A DNA stretch of 64,000 nucleotides, taken from positions 496,001 to 560,000 of the forward strand of contig NZ_SMRO01000002.1 in the NCBI RefSeq assembly GCF_004359985.1. The letters are read 5' to 3'. The notes below the pieces were generated by a model. It saw only the letters and a program-made list of their open reading frames with translations. It was not told the origin of the DNA and did no database searches. The position numbers and the translations under genes were made by a program. This stretch comes from Paraburkholderia flava (lineage in GTDB: Bacteria > Pseudomonadota > Gammaproteobacteria > Burkholderiales > Burkholderiaceae). Position 1 is the first letter of the stretch, and each line of letters starts with the position of its first letter. Below are positions 1-8,229 of this stretch, piece after piece.

Positions 1-1
1 G

Positions 2-1486
2 CGTCTGGCCATGCTCGTGCATGAAATCCGCAGGGTTGATCCGGGCGAAACGATCACCATCATGGCTCATAGCCAGGGCACCGTGATCACATTGCTCGCG
101 CAGGCCTTTCTGGCAGAGACCAACAAGGAGCCGTGCGCGGATTGCGTGATCATGGTCGATTCGCCTTACAGCCTGACTGAGCCGTCTGTCGCGCAGGTAG
201 CCCAACCGAGCGCGACACCCTATACCTTGCGTGGCAAGCTGAACACGTTGATCAATATCGTCCAGGCCGTGACGACGACGCCCAATAAAAATCCGAATCT
301 TGACGAACTGGAGCCAGCCAATCCGTTGCACGGTGGCCGCACGGGCAAGGGCTGGTCACAGAAACAGGCGACCCGGCTGGACAAGGACGGTTCCACTCAC
401 GTATTTGCGGAACGTGATAACCGGGGGAAAGTGTATTTATATTTTTGCCCCGAGGATACGACTGTCGGGTTAATGACTATCAAGGGGATCGGTACATACG
501 GTGTCCCCGATACTGTTGAGGAACAATGGGCGGGGAAACATTCGACTGCGGCTACTGTTGCTGGAGCCTTGTTTGGCGGGCCAGTCGGTGGATACTTTGG
601 GAACAAGGCGGCGGCCAACAAGAAAACGTGGCCCGCGATGGATACGTTACAGCATCATCGATTTTTCCAGCGGCTCTGGAGCAAGGGGGGCAATATGAAA
701 GACGGGAAACCCCCTCTCGTCGGCAAGCCGCTGCCCGATTGTATCGAGTACCTCGATGATGGGGGAGCGGGCCAATCGAAGAACCGCCTGATCAACGCGG
801 AGCCCCTCATACCGCCGTACAAGCCAAATCTGTACGGCGACGAAGGCATCACAGGCGATGCCACGCATGCTGGCTACGACAAACCCGATTACGTCTCTCG
901 CGATACCTTGCTGGGTAATCCCAATGCGGTCAAGACGATCCACAGCGTTCCCATCAACGATTTGCCTCCGTCGCTTCTCGGGGCTGGTTACGAAAAAATC
1001 ATCGCCTGGTTTAACAGCAAGTCACCGGACCCGGAAGACCATACCGATAACGTAAGCGTATCGAGCGGTGGAGCACTCACCTACTATCGAGGAGAAACAC
1101 CGAACGAGATACGTCAGCGTCTGGAGAAAAAAGACAAGAAATCCTGGGACCAGAATTCGTATCACTCAGCGATACTGCGTGATCCTGACAATATCCGGCG
1201 CGTCGCGGCTATGGATGCGGCAATCGGTCAGGCAAAAAGCCTGGATGACCCGGACATGCGCAACCTGTTGATCGCGATCTCTGACTGGAAAATGGACGCC
1301 GCTGCGTTTCAGGCGATCAAGAACAACCCATATTACGAACCTCGCCTTGACCAAAGCTCGAAGGGTTTGATTGAGGCATGTTTTCATTACTACACCAAAG
1401 GCAAGTTTCCAGATACCCTGGTGCCCAAGACGCCCCCCAAGATGGTCGACGCAGAAACCTTCCGGGATCGCGAGAAACGACAATGA
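2..1486 (+). CDS. T6SS lipase effector, Tle3-like (5' truncated by window edge)
   Basis: This is probably an antibacterial phospholipase delivered by a type VI secretion system. The frame is open to the left edge, so the N-terminus is missing; the first ATG visible at 11 is internal. About 20 residues in, the motif AHSQGT is a serine-hydrolase nucleophile elbow (GxSxG type, Ser nucleophile), preceded by a hydrophobic strand, as in alpha/beta hydrolases. No signal peptide or membrane segment is visible. The stop codon overlaps the start of the next gene (ATGA), whose product is a Tla3-type lipase adapter, and a PAAR gene follows. That context, more than the catalytic motif alone, supports Tle3 over an ordinary lipase. 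The cognate Tli3-type immunity lipoprotein is not seen in the visible part. Confidence 0.7.
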   Translation, partial: RLAMLVHEIRRVDPGETITIMAHSQGTVITLLAQAFLAETNKEPCADCVIMVDSPYSLTEPSVAQVAQPSATPYTLRGKLNTLINIVQAVTTTPNKNPNLDELEPANPLHGGRTGKGWSQKQATRLDKDGSTHVFAERDNRGKVYLYFCPEDTTVGLMTIKGIGTYGVPDTVEEQWAGKHSTAATVAGALFGGPVGGYFGNKAAANKKTWPAMDTLQHHRFFQRLWSKGGNMKDGKPPLVGKPLPDCIEYLDDGGAGQSKNRLINAEPLIPPYKPNLYGDEGITGDATHAGYDKPDYVSRDTLLGNPNAVKTIHSVPINDLPPSLLGAGYEKIIAWFNSKSPDPEDHTDNVSVSSGGALTYYRGETPNEIRQRLEKKDKKSWDQNSYHSAILRDPDNIRRVAAMDAAIGQAKSLDDPDMRNLLIAISDWKMDAAAFQAIKNNPYYEPRLDQSSKGLIEACFHYYTKGKFPDTLVPKTPPKMVDAETFRDREKRQ

Positions 1487-3165
1487 CGACCATGTTAACG
1501 ACGGCTACGCGGCCCGGATTGCGCGTCTATCTCCTATTGCTGACAGGACTGGTGATAGTCTGGGCGTCCTATGTTCTCTTTGGCTCTTACCAATACTGGA
1601 AGAGCACCGGCCTTGAGGTCTCCAATATGGGTAGTACGGTTCGTAACGGTGTGCTCGTCATTGTTGGTGTGATGGCGGTAGTGTTCGCGGGCCACTGGAT
1701 GTGGCGCGGCTCCCAGGCTCCTGGCCTGGCAGCTGTGCTTCCCGTTGCTGCATCTGCTGAAACATCGAGTCCAGTCACATCGAACCCGGAGAAGGCCCGC
1801 ATTCTCGCCGGAACCGGGCAACAGTACGCGCTGGAAATCCGTGCCGTTGGCCTGGCCGTCACCGGTCGGCATCAGGATACGCTCTGGAAGCAGATTGAGG
1901 CGAAGGCTGACAACTACTCTTCGATCTTGTCACGGGAACCCGATCCGAAAGAGTACGGCAAGAATCCAGACGAGCGTCGGATATTTTCCAAAGTCGATAC
2001 TGGAGCTGCGTTCCGGTACGCAGCAGGCGAAGCGGTCGATCACTGGCCTGTGCCAGTAATCATTCTAGGGCCGCCGAAAGGGAAAGATAGTCCGTATCGG
2101 GCTGCCTTCCAAATCTCCGATGCGCGACAGAATGCCGGACTCGGAGTGACAGAATTTCTGTGGCTCGATGACCAGAATGCGAGTAGCGCAGCACCGGCGC
2201 TTACGCAGCTCTTCGACTTCTTCGACAAGCATCCAGACGTACCCGCCGCGTTGATTGTGAGCCAGGACGGGATGCAATACCGTTGGGGGCTGCATACTCC
2301 GGGTATGCCCAAAGACCCCTTGGGCGCATTCGTTCCACCAGTGCCAGACAGCATGGGCGGACTACTGGTCGCGCGCACGGATCGCGTTGATCATTTCGTG
2401 CGTCCGTATGCAGTTCCTGTTCCCGGCGACATCGATAAGACCAAAACCCAATACGACGTCGTCAAGTTGTGGAATTTTTATTGGGCCGAGGACGATAAAT
2501 TTCAGGAAGAAACCGACAAGGCGGCTGGTGAAACATTTGGTGCAACGACGATGAAAACTGACTGGTGGATATCGAAGCTGCCCGAACTCTGGAAACAGAT
2601 TGGTAACAAGGGGCCGGGCGATTTCAAGCCGAGTCCCTTCCTTCCCGTGCGGTGGGCAAACTGGCAGGTTGAGGAATTCGATGAGGCCCCGCTGCTCGGC
2701 TATCTCCATCGTCCAGTGGAAATCAAGCTGACGGACGCCCACGGCAAACAGCTCAGGCGCGCGGAGCAGGTGGCCGCGTTGCAGGCGGGCTGGAAGGAAG
2801 CCATGGCGACGCTGCCCTCCGGTACGAAGCCGACCCGTGTGTTCTACGACACCACGCTGACCCGCGAGTGGACCATTCCGCTTACTCAGGCGCTGCACGG
2901 CAACGCGGAAGGCATCGATATCGGCGACGTCAAGGAGGGCTACGACATTGGCCGCCGGATCGGCAACACGGGGGTGAGTTCGGCGCTCGTACAGGTGTGT
3001 CTCGCGACGATCGCGAACTATCAGGAAGGCGGCGCAAGTGCGACGGTCAACCTCATGGACAACGGCACGGCCAGCATTGTGATGGTGAGTCCGCCGGACG
3101 AAGCGAGCAAGGCGAACAATGCACAGCATCGCGGTGCCGATCCGTTCAAATACCGATCGTCCTGA
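1483..3165 (+). CDS. DUF2875 protein, Tla3-like T6SS lipase adapter
   Basis: The 560-residue product matches the DUF2875 family, whose studied member Tla3 of Pseudomonas aeruginosa helps load the Tle3 lipase onto its VgrG. Two hydrophobic segments lie near residues 14-33 and 48-66, followed by a large soluble domain ending in a region containing GNAEGIDIGDVKEGYDIGRR. The start at 1483 is chosen because it overlaps the effector stop as ATGA, which indicates translational coupling; the frame stays open further upstream (to 1378), but that would extend deep into the effector gene. Its position between a lipase effector and a PAAR gene fits the adapter role. The match to this family is from memory of its sequence style, and no alignment was run. 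Confidence 0.7.
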   Translation: MTTMLTTATRPGLRVYLLLLTGLVIVWASYVLFGSYQYWKSTGLEVSNMGSTVRNGVLVIVGVMAVVFAGHWMWRGSQAPGLAAVLPVAASAETSSPVTSNPEKARILAGTGQQYALEIRAVGLAVTGRHQDTLWKQIEAKADNYSSILSREPDPKEYGKNPDERRIFSKVDTGAAFRYAAGEAVDHWPVPVIILGPPKGKDSPYRAAFQISDARQNAGLGVTEFLWLDDQNASSAAPALTQLFDFFDKHPDVPAALIVSQDGMQYRWGLHTPGMPKDPLGAFVPPVPDSMGGLLVARTDRVDHFVRPYAVPVPGDIDKTKTQYDVVKLWNFYWAEDDKFQEETDKAAGETFGATTMKTDWWISKLPELWKQIGNKGPGDFKPSPFLPVRWANWQVEEFDEAPLLGYLHRPVEIKLTDAHGKQLRRAEQVAALQAGWKEAMATLPSGTKPTRVFYDTTLTREWTIPLTQALHGNAEGIDIGDVKEGYDIGRRIGNTGVSSALVQVCLATIANYQEGGASATVNLMDNGTASIVMVSPPDEASKANNAQHRGADPFKYRSS

Positions 3166-3219
3166 TAGACAGGATGATGGTCAACCGGTGTTGGCGAAGG
3201 TCACTGAGAGGGGAAGGCG

Positions 3220-3483
3220 GTGCGTGGCGTGATTCGGGTAGGAGATTCGACCAGTCATGGCGGTCGCGTGGAAACGGGCCGTGAGAAGTCAACCGTCATG
3301 GACCGGGCCGTCGCCTGCGTGGGGGACCACTGCTCCTGTCCAATGGCTGGACACGATCGCTGCGTGATTGTCGAGGGCGACCCCAACGTGACGATTGACG
3401 GTGTGGCCGTTGCCTTCGACGGTCACAAAACGTCCTGCGGCGCGACATTGATCTCAAGCGTACCTTCGTCCGGTCGTATTTAA
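3220..3483 (+). CDS. PAAR-domain spike-tip protein
   Basis: The 87-residue protein is a stand-alone PAAR domain, the sharp cone that caps VgrG in type VI secretion. It begins IRVGDSTSHGGRVETG, a typical first PAAR repeat, then has DRAVACVGDHCSCPMAGH and a C-terminal repeat around VTIDGVAVAFDGHKTSCGA. The histidines and cysteines typical of the zinc site at the tip are present. It starts with GTG, preceded by a purine-rich GAGGGGAAG about eight bases upstream. It lies 54 bp after the adapter gene and is probably in the same transcript. It carries no C-terminal toxin extension, so it likely serves as a carrier for the upstream lipase. Confidence 0.85.
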   Translation: MRGVIRVGDSTSHGGRVETGREKSTVMDRAVACVGDHCSCPMAGHDRCVIVEGDPNVTIDGVAVAFDGHKTSCGATLISSVPSSGRI

Positions 3484-3612
3484 CTGCGCGGACAGCGTCA
3501 TGGAAGAATACGAATTCGGCAGTAGCGATATGCCGGTCCCGGACAAGCCCCCGCGCGGGTCTCCGTATCGGCGGATGGGGGACTGAGTCTGCGTTTCCGG
3601 GAAGGCGGCCGG

Positions 3613-5124
3613 ATGAAAATTCCCGGTGGCCCTGATCGAAGTTCCGTGTCGATCTTCCGGACCGTGCTATTCGGTTCTCTCGCGCTGGAGGGACAGCCCG
3701 TACGCTGCGTAGGCATTGCGCCGGGGATCGGCGTGAGAATCAGCGCGGGAAGCTTCCGGGCCGTCACCGACGATGAGGTTCTGCACGCTGCGAACGGCAT
3801 ATGGCAGGCGGTTCGCCCGAAACTCGTTGAATGGCTGACCTCGCCGGTCGACCCGGCTGGCCTAAGAATCGTGCTGCGACCGGACATCGAGATCGAGTTT
3901 GGTCGCGACGGTCAATATCTTCTGCGGCCCGGCGTCGCACAGATCGACATCGAATATGATCCGGCGTTCGTGGCGTGGTTTGACGCGACGCGCGCCCAGC
4001 GCCCGCTGATAGAAACACAGCCCAAGCGCAGCCCCGAACGGACCGCGCAACTCGACCGGATATGCCGCCTCATCGAGACCGCGATCCGCAAGACGGTGCA
4101 GGGTGACGATCCATTATATGAGCGCCTGCCTGCCCCTGTGAGATACAGGGCGTCGGGCGCCATCGAAGCCTGGGACCACGTCCGGCAGGCTGCTGGCGAG
4201 TGGGGCACCGACTTTCTGCGACGGCTGCGGACTCACCCTGTCCTGCGGTTGATGGATATCTTCCCGGAGTTTATCGACCTCTGGACAGAGCAAATGCCAT
4301 TCGGGATCGCGGACGACGAGGCGGAGCGGCACGCTGGTCGCAGCATTGTTTGGCAAACCTTCAGTGCACGCGAGGGGGCGCTGTACGAGCCGACCCCGGC
4401 GTTGCACCGGTTGCTCGATGCAGCATGGATCGCCGACGATGTGCCAGTCGGCGCGATCCGCCTGCCGACAGATACGATGTGCATCGTGCCCGATCCCTCA
4501 TGGTGGGGAAGGCGGGACGGAATCGAGTCAGTTGCTCTCTTCTATCATCCCGAGTCGGATAACGGGCATTCGCAGGCGGTGATCAGTTGCGCAACGTGGA
4601 CTCATCGGCGGGAACCGGAGCGACGCGTCAAGCTGGACGTACTCCAGATTCCGATGGGCAACCCCGATAGAACAATCAAGGAAATTTTTGACGAGGCGGG
4701 GCAGTCGCCGGACTCGGCCTTCCCCTCCGATCCGGAAGCCGCGGCACAGGTTCAGAAACATTGGAGCGGCGTGCTCGACTACGTCGTCAAGATGCTGCTG
4801 TATTTGACGGTGCGGGAGGCACATGTCGTTCACGACCGGGCCTACAGCGATGCACCGCGGAACTTCAGCGGTCTCGGCAAGCGCAAACGGGCCGAGCGTC
4901 TTGCTCAGATCGAGCAGCTTTACGACCGGCATATTGTCGGTCCCGCCATTCTCGACGCGCAGATGGCTGCGCCGTCGCATCCTGACGACGAGGCACACCG
5001 TGAGGTTCGCGGACACTGGAGGCGACCGCACTTCAGAATGCAGCCATACGGTCCGAACGGATCGTTGCGCAAGCTTGCCTTTATCGGACCGACGCTGGTA
5101 CGCCCCGATCGCCTGGGTCTGTAA
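3613..5124 (+). CDS. 503-aa protein with AcrVA2-like C-terminal region
   Basis: The function is not established. The protein is soluble, with no signal peptide or membrane segments. The C-terminal third holds a helix-rich segment (KMLLYLTVREAHVV), then a basic stretch NFSGLGKRKRAERL, then VRGHWRRPHFRMQPYGPNGS and LRKLAFIGPTLVRP. The RGHW motif followed by a basic, aromatic tail resembles the end of the AcrVA2 family, known from a Cas12a inhibitor of Moraxella but widespread as larger proteins on mobile elements. ATG at 3613 has a purine-rich GGGAAGG upstream. The same frame is open back to 3526 without a good start codon, so the N-terminus could be longer or damaged. It follows the PAAR gene by 130 bp, and a link to type VI secretion cannot be excluded. 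Confidence 0.55.
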   Translation: MKIPGGPDRSSVSIFRTVLFGSLALEGQPVRCVGIAPGIGVRISAGSFRAVTDDEVLHAANGIWQAVRPKLVEWLTSPVDPAGLRIVLRPDIEIEFGRDGQYLLRPGVAQIDIEYDPAFVAWFDATRAQRPLIETQPKRSPERTAQLDRICRLIETAIRKTVQGDDPLYERLPAPVRYRASGAIEAWDHVRQAAGEWGTDFLRRLRTHPVLRLMDIFPEFIDLWTEQMPFGIADDEAERHAGRSIVWQTFSAREGALYEPTPALHRLLDAAWIADDVPVGAIRLPTDTMCIVPDPSWWGRRDGIESVALFYHPESDNGHSQAVISCATWTHRREPERRVKLDVLQIPMGNPDRTIKEIFDEAGQSPDSAFPSDPEAAAQVQKHWSGVLDYVVKMLLYLTVREAHVVHDRAYSDAPRNFSGLGKRKRAERLAQIEQLYDRHIVGPAILDAQMAAPSHPDDEAHREVRGHWRRPHFRMQPYGPNGSLRKLAFIGPTLVRPDRLGL

Positions 5125-5803
5125 CCGCGACGCACCGCAGGTAGCGGTTCGCGAGCAGACAACAAGCGTTTGGAGCAGGTTTTGGACTGCCAAACACCTG
5201 AAAAGCCTGAAAACGTCGATTTTGCTTAAAAAATGAGCAGCGCGACCCGGTTTGGGAGTCGCAAGCGAGCCGGATCGGCGATTATTGCGTCGCAACAATA
5301 ATTACAATTCTTTCGCTTCAGAAGTGGGAGGGCCATAGCGCCCCCTGCAAGCGATACCCTCTCTTATCCCCTGACCCACGAGTCCGAAGCCGCTGGCGGG
5401 CCGGAAAACTCGCCAGAAAACGGTTTCTGGCACTGGGGAAAGCGTCAAAAATGCGTCTGGTCTGTGGAAATGGTAGAAATTGCCGATTACAGATAAATTG
5501 ATGTGACCCTTAATTTGTTTTGCCGGGTTCGTGCTACATTTTCATCATCAGGGCGGCATTCGCGGCGCAATCTGGTCAAATTTTCGACAAAAATGCGTTT
5601 TTATTGCAATCGCCTCGCTGTTGCCTGTGTCCACTTGCGTTACACCTTGAACGGTTCCAGTAACGTCCCCTGTAGTACCTCGCTTTCCTGAAACGCCCCC
5701 GCATCAATCTCGCGTTTTCAGAGTTCTCCACTTGCTGAGCCTGTAACCGGAACATTTATCCGGGGATGACGCTCGCCTTCGATATTAATAAGGATACCTG
5801 ATT
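5125..5803. other. Intergenic stretch without a convincing gene
   Basis: These 680 bases are more AT-rich than the flanks. The only short open frames lack ribosome binding sites and protein-like composition. A small imperfect hairpin (ATTATTG pairing with CAATAAT) lies near 5280-5301. The promoter of the next operon is presumably in the last 150 bases, and an AAGGAT ribosome binding site precedes the ATG at 5804. Confidence 0.5.
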
Positions 5804-6109
5804 ATGAAATCCGATATCTCACCCGGTGATTTGTTGCCTCCGCTGTTTCGTCTTGGGCAACTCGTCGCCACGCCCGGCGCAATCGATGTGCTGGACCGAA
5901 CCGGCACGAACGTCACGACGTTGCTGTGGCGTCACCAGCATGGCGATTTCGGTAGCCTCTGCGAAGCCGATGTCCGACTGAACCGCGAAGCCATCGCTGC
6001 GGGCACGCGCATCCTGTCCTGCTACGAGATCGGTGCCTCTCGGGAGCGAGTCTGGATCATCACCGAAGCCGACAGAAGTACCTGCGTGCTCCTGCCGGAC
6101 GAATACTGA
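5804..6109 (+). CDS. Conserved small protein typical of integrative elements
   Basis: The 101-residue acidic, soluble protein belongs to a family I have seen often on integrative and conjugative elements of Proteobacteria, with no assigned function. Members share a layout visible here: ATPGAI near the start, a middle segment LLWRHQHGDFGSLCEADVRL, and a C-terminal ERVWIITEADRSTCVLLPDEY. Databases sometimes label such proteins as type I restriction subunits, which the sequence does not support. An AAGGAT ribosome binding site precedes the start. Its stop overlaps the start of the following peptidase gene by one base (TGATG), so the two are translationally coupled. Confidence 0.75.
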   Translation: MKSDISPGDLLPPLFRLGQLVATPGAIDVLDRTGTNVTTLLWRHQHGDFGSLCEADVRLNREAIAAGTRILSCYEIGASRERVWIITEADRSTCVLLPDEY

Positions 6110-6774
6110 TGACACAGTTCATCGTCCAGCGACTTCATCCCCGTCTCAGACTGGGGCGGACGTTACGCGCGGGATCGAAATTCCCGGTTCACTGCTTTCA
6201 GGGCGATCTCGATTCGGCGTGTGCGCTGTGGGCGGCATTCAGCGCGTTCGCCATCCTCGGGCGTATTGCCGATCCGGCAACAGTGTCGTCGCGAAAGCGC
6301 GGGCAGGAAGCCGCATTGTGGGATCGCGCCGTGCCGTTCTTTTTCACGGGCGTCGATCTGCAGACGCTTGCCGACGAGGTCATTCGGGAAGCTTCCGGTG
6401 GAGGTTTGCGACCAACGGTATTCGAAGGCGCTCACAGGGATGTGATCGATTTCTGCGAACGGGAACTGTCGCGTGGACATCTCGTGATTGTTAGCTGGCG
6501 CCCGGTCGGACAGGCGCACTGGCATGCCGTGCTGGCCGTGGGTAGCGAGGGCCGTATGCAGGGGCGCAGATTTCAGCCTCACGCGCTGCTGATCCTCGAT
6601 CCGGCGGAACGCGATGCACCGATGGCGACGTGCAATGCGCGCCTAGATTACGCGAATGCGGTTTCCGGCAAACGTGCCCGGTACGGAACCTACATCACCG
6701 CGCGTGACACGCTTTCTGTCGTGATCGACGGCGCGGTGTCGATCCGCGCACGTCCCGCGTCGAAGCCCCCATAG
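6109..6774 (+). CDS. Papain-like (C39-like) cysteine peptidase domain protein
   Basis: The 221-residue protein has the layout of a C39-like papain-fold peptidase. Q31 and C38 sit in FQGDLDSACALWAAF, matching the oxyanion-hole glutamine and the catalytic cysteine at the start of a helix. H139 sits in HWHAVLAVG on a strand, and D164 in LLILDP completes the triad in the expected order. No signal peptide, leader-peptide transporter domain or membrane segment is visible, so it is not a bacteriocin exporter. It is translationally coupled to the upstream 101-residue protein. Its stop codon directly abuts the stop of the convergent XRE regulator gene. The substrate is unknown, and peptidase activity is inferred from residue order only. 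Confidence 0.6.
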   Translation: MTQFIVQRLHPRLRLGRTLRAGSKFPVHCFQGDLDSACALWAAFSAFAILGRIADPATVSSRKRGQEAALWDRAVPFFFTGVDLQTLADEVIREASGGGLRPTVFEGAHRDVIDFCERELSRGHLVIVSWRPVGQAHWHAVLAVGSEGRMQGRRFQPHALLILDPAERDAPMATCNARLDYANAVSGKRARYGTYITARDTLSVVIDGAVSIRARPASKPP

Positions 6775-7101
6775 CTACCGCAGACGTCGGCGGTTCGGCT
6801 TCTCGGGCTCTGCTGCATTCGCGCGGCGCGTGCCGGTCGGCCGGAGATTGATTTCCAGCGGCTCGAACAGTTTTGCCAACGTCAGGTTCATGCAGTAAGC
6901 GAGATTGGCTAGTGTCTCGATCGACGGATTGCCGACGCCGCGCTCGATCGTCGAAACGTAGCTGCGATCAACCAGCGCCTCATGCGCCAATTGCTCCTGC
7001 GATTTGTTGGCTTCAATCCGGCATGCCTTCATCCGTTTGCCGAGCGCGGTCGAGATCGAGGTGCCCTTGCGTTTTTGTCTGGGTTTCGCGGTGGCTGTCA
7101 T
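6775..7101 (-). CDS. XRE-family transcriptional regulator
   Basis: The 108-residue protein carries a Cro/C1-type helix-turn-helix at about residues 20-75: ALGKRMKACRIEANKSQEQL, then ALVDRSYVSTIERGVGNPSI and ETLANLAYCMNLTLAKLF. It has basic tails at both ends. The start at 7101 (MTATAKPRQKRK) is preferred over the longer frame to 7149 because the extra residues look unlike a natural N-terminus. It is transcribed away from the FtsZ-like gene, with 138 bp between them, so it probably regulates itself and that gene. A perfect GTGTATACAC palindrome in the shared promoter region is a possible operator. Confidence 0.85.
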   Translation of the reverse strand: MTATAKPRQKRKGTSISTALGKRMKACRIEANKSQEQLAHEALVDRSYVSTIERGVGNPSIETLANLAYCMNLTLAKLFEPLEINLRPTGTRRANAAEPEKPNRRRLR

Positions 7102-7162
7102 GCAGCAAAGAATGCATGTATGACGACTCATAAGCCACGGAGTAAACACGCATTTTTGCTGC

Positions 7163-7172
7163 GTGTATACAC
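7163..7172. promoter_or_regulatory. Palindrome GTGTATACAC, candidate operator
   Basis: A perfect 10-bp palindrome lies in the AT-rich region between the divergent XRE regulator and FtsZ-like genes, 62 bp upstream of the XRE start and 68 bp upstream of the FtsZ-like start. Its position suits an XRE operator, but binding is inferred. Confidence 0.35.
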
Positions 7173-7239
7173 ATCAACAAATTTACGCCACAATCCCTCG
7201 CGCTTCGGCCTGCGGCGGGTTCACAGGAAGGAAATACAA

Positions 7240-8163
7240 ATGAGTGACGAAAAACCGCGCGACACGGGCGTCGCGCAGGGAGCCACCCTCGATACACCAG
7301 CCCGTCCGGATCATCCCGTCCCGCCATCTGGTTACCCCTCCGTTCATGTGTTCGGCATGGGAGAGGCGGGCACCAGGTTGCTCGATGCGCTGGCGCTTGA
7401 GCGCAGCGGTGGAAGTATTGAATTCGTCCGTGCGATGCCCTCGGACGATGTACCCGCCAGCTATTGCGCCGACAGCGCGTTTCTCGGCGCGGGCGACGGC
7501 GCGGACTCACTGTCCGGCCAGTTCCGCGATACCGATCTGATGCTGGTTCTCGCCGGAGCCGATGACGTAGCCGGGCTTCAGGCCGCGGGAACCATCGCGA
7601 GTGCTGCGCAGCGGGCCGGTGCGCGGGTCATCGGCATGGTGGCGCAGGAACGGGCGCAACCCGTCGACCGGCCGACGCTAATGCTCTGCCTGCAGTACGG
7701 CGTGGATGCGCTGGTCATCGTGCCGCCCAACCCCGGCGGGTCCGTGCTGGGCTGTCTGCTGGACGCCTACGTTCACGCGACCGCAGTCGGCGTTACTGGA
7801 GATGCGGGAGACACGGAGCCGGGCATCCCGGAGGGGGCGGATTACCTCGACGCGAGGGCGATATTCGCCAACCGGACCGTGGCCCGTATCGGGTTCGGTC
7901 ATGCGGAGGGACGCGAGCGCGGACGCCGGGCAGCCAGTCACGCGATGACGAACGTCGGCAAGCCGCGCATGAAAGAGGTCGCTGGCGTGCTGATCCTTGT
8001 TGCCGGTTCGCGAACGATGCGCCTGCGGGAGATTCTGGAGGTGGTCGATGCAGTCGACACAGCCATGGCCCCCGGTGTCGAGCCCCGTCTCGGAGTGCAC
8101 TACGACAACCGGCTCGGCGACATCTTGCGGGTCACCGTGATCGCCGCTTCCCGCGACGACTGA
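7240..8163 (+). CDS. Divergent FtsZ-like protein lacking the GTP-binding signature
   Basis: The 307-residue protein is a remote FtsZ homologue. The C-terminal domain (about residues 205-302) follows FtsZ closely, including GVLILVAGSRTMRLREI and HYDNRLGDILRVTVIA, which matches the end of the FtsZ C-terminal domain. The N-terminal domain keeps the fold order, with strand-loop VFGMGEAGTRLL (T1 loop) at 37-48, LMLVLAGADDVAG (T4 position) at 100-112, RAGARVIGMVAQ at 125-136 and GVDALVIVPPN at 154-164. The tubulin signature GGGTGTG is replaced by GADDVAG, and the glycine-rich T1 loop is eroded. The T7-loop aspartates appear retained (D201 and D204 in ADYLDAR). GTP binding therefore looks lost. The N-terminus is a disordered, proline-rich 30 residues. 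ATG at 7240 has a good AGGAAGGA site. Confidence 0.75.
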   Translation: MSDEKPRDTGVAQGATLDTPARPDHPVPPSGYPSVHVFGMGEAGTRLLDALALERSGGSIEFVRAMPSDDVPASYCADSAFLGAGDGADSLSGQFRDTDLMLVLAGADDVAGLQAAGTIASAAQRAGARVIGMVAQERAQPVDRPTLMLCLQYGVDALVIVPPNPGGSVLGCLLDAYVHATAVGVTGDAGDTEPGIPEGADYLDARAIFANRTVARIGFGHAEGRERGRRAASHAMTNVGKPRMKEVAGVLILVAGSRTMRLREILEVVDAVDTAMAPGVEPRLGVHYDNRLGDILRVTVIAASRDD

Positions 8164-8229
8164 TCCCGTCCAGTTCCAGACCAATAGGGGTGTTCGCTCC
8201 TGCCCATGAAACAACACAAAGGAAACAGC

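Noticed and set aside
3500..3586. 28-codon frame between PAAR and the 503-aa gene
   Set aside because: It is very short and overlaps the open upstream extension of the next gene; it is more likely chance or part of a damaged N-terminus.
5503..5691. 62-codon frame in the 5.1-5.8 kb gap
   Set aside because: It has no ribosome binding site, an unlikely composition and no partner, so I treated it as noncoding.
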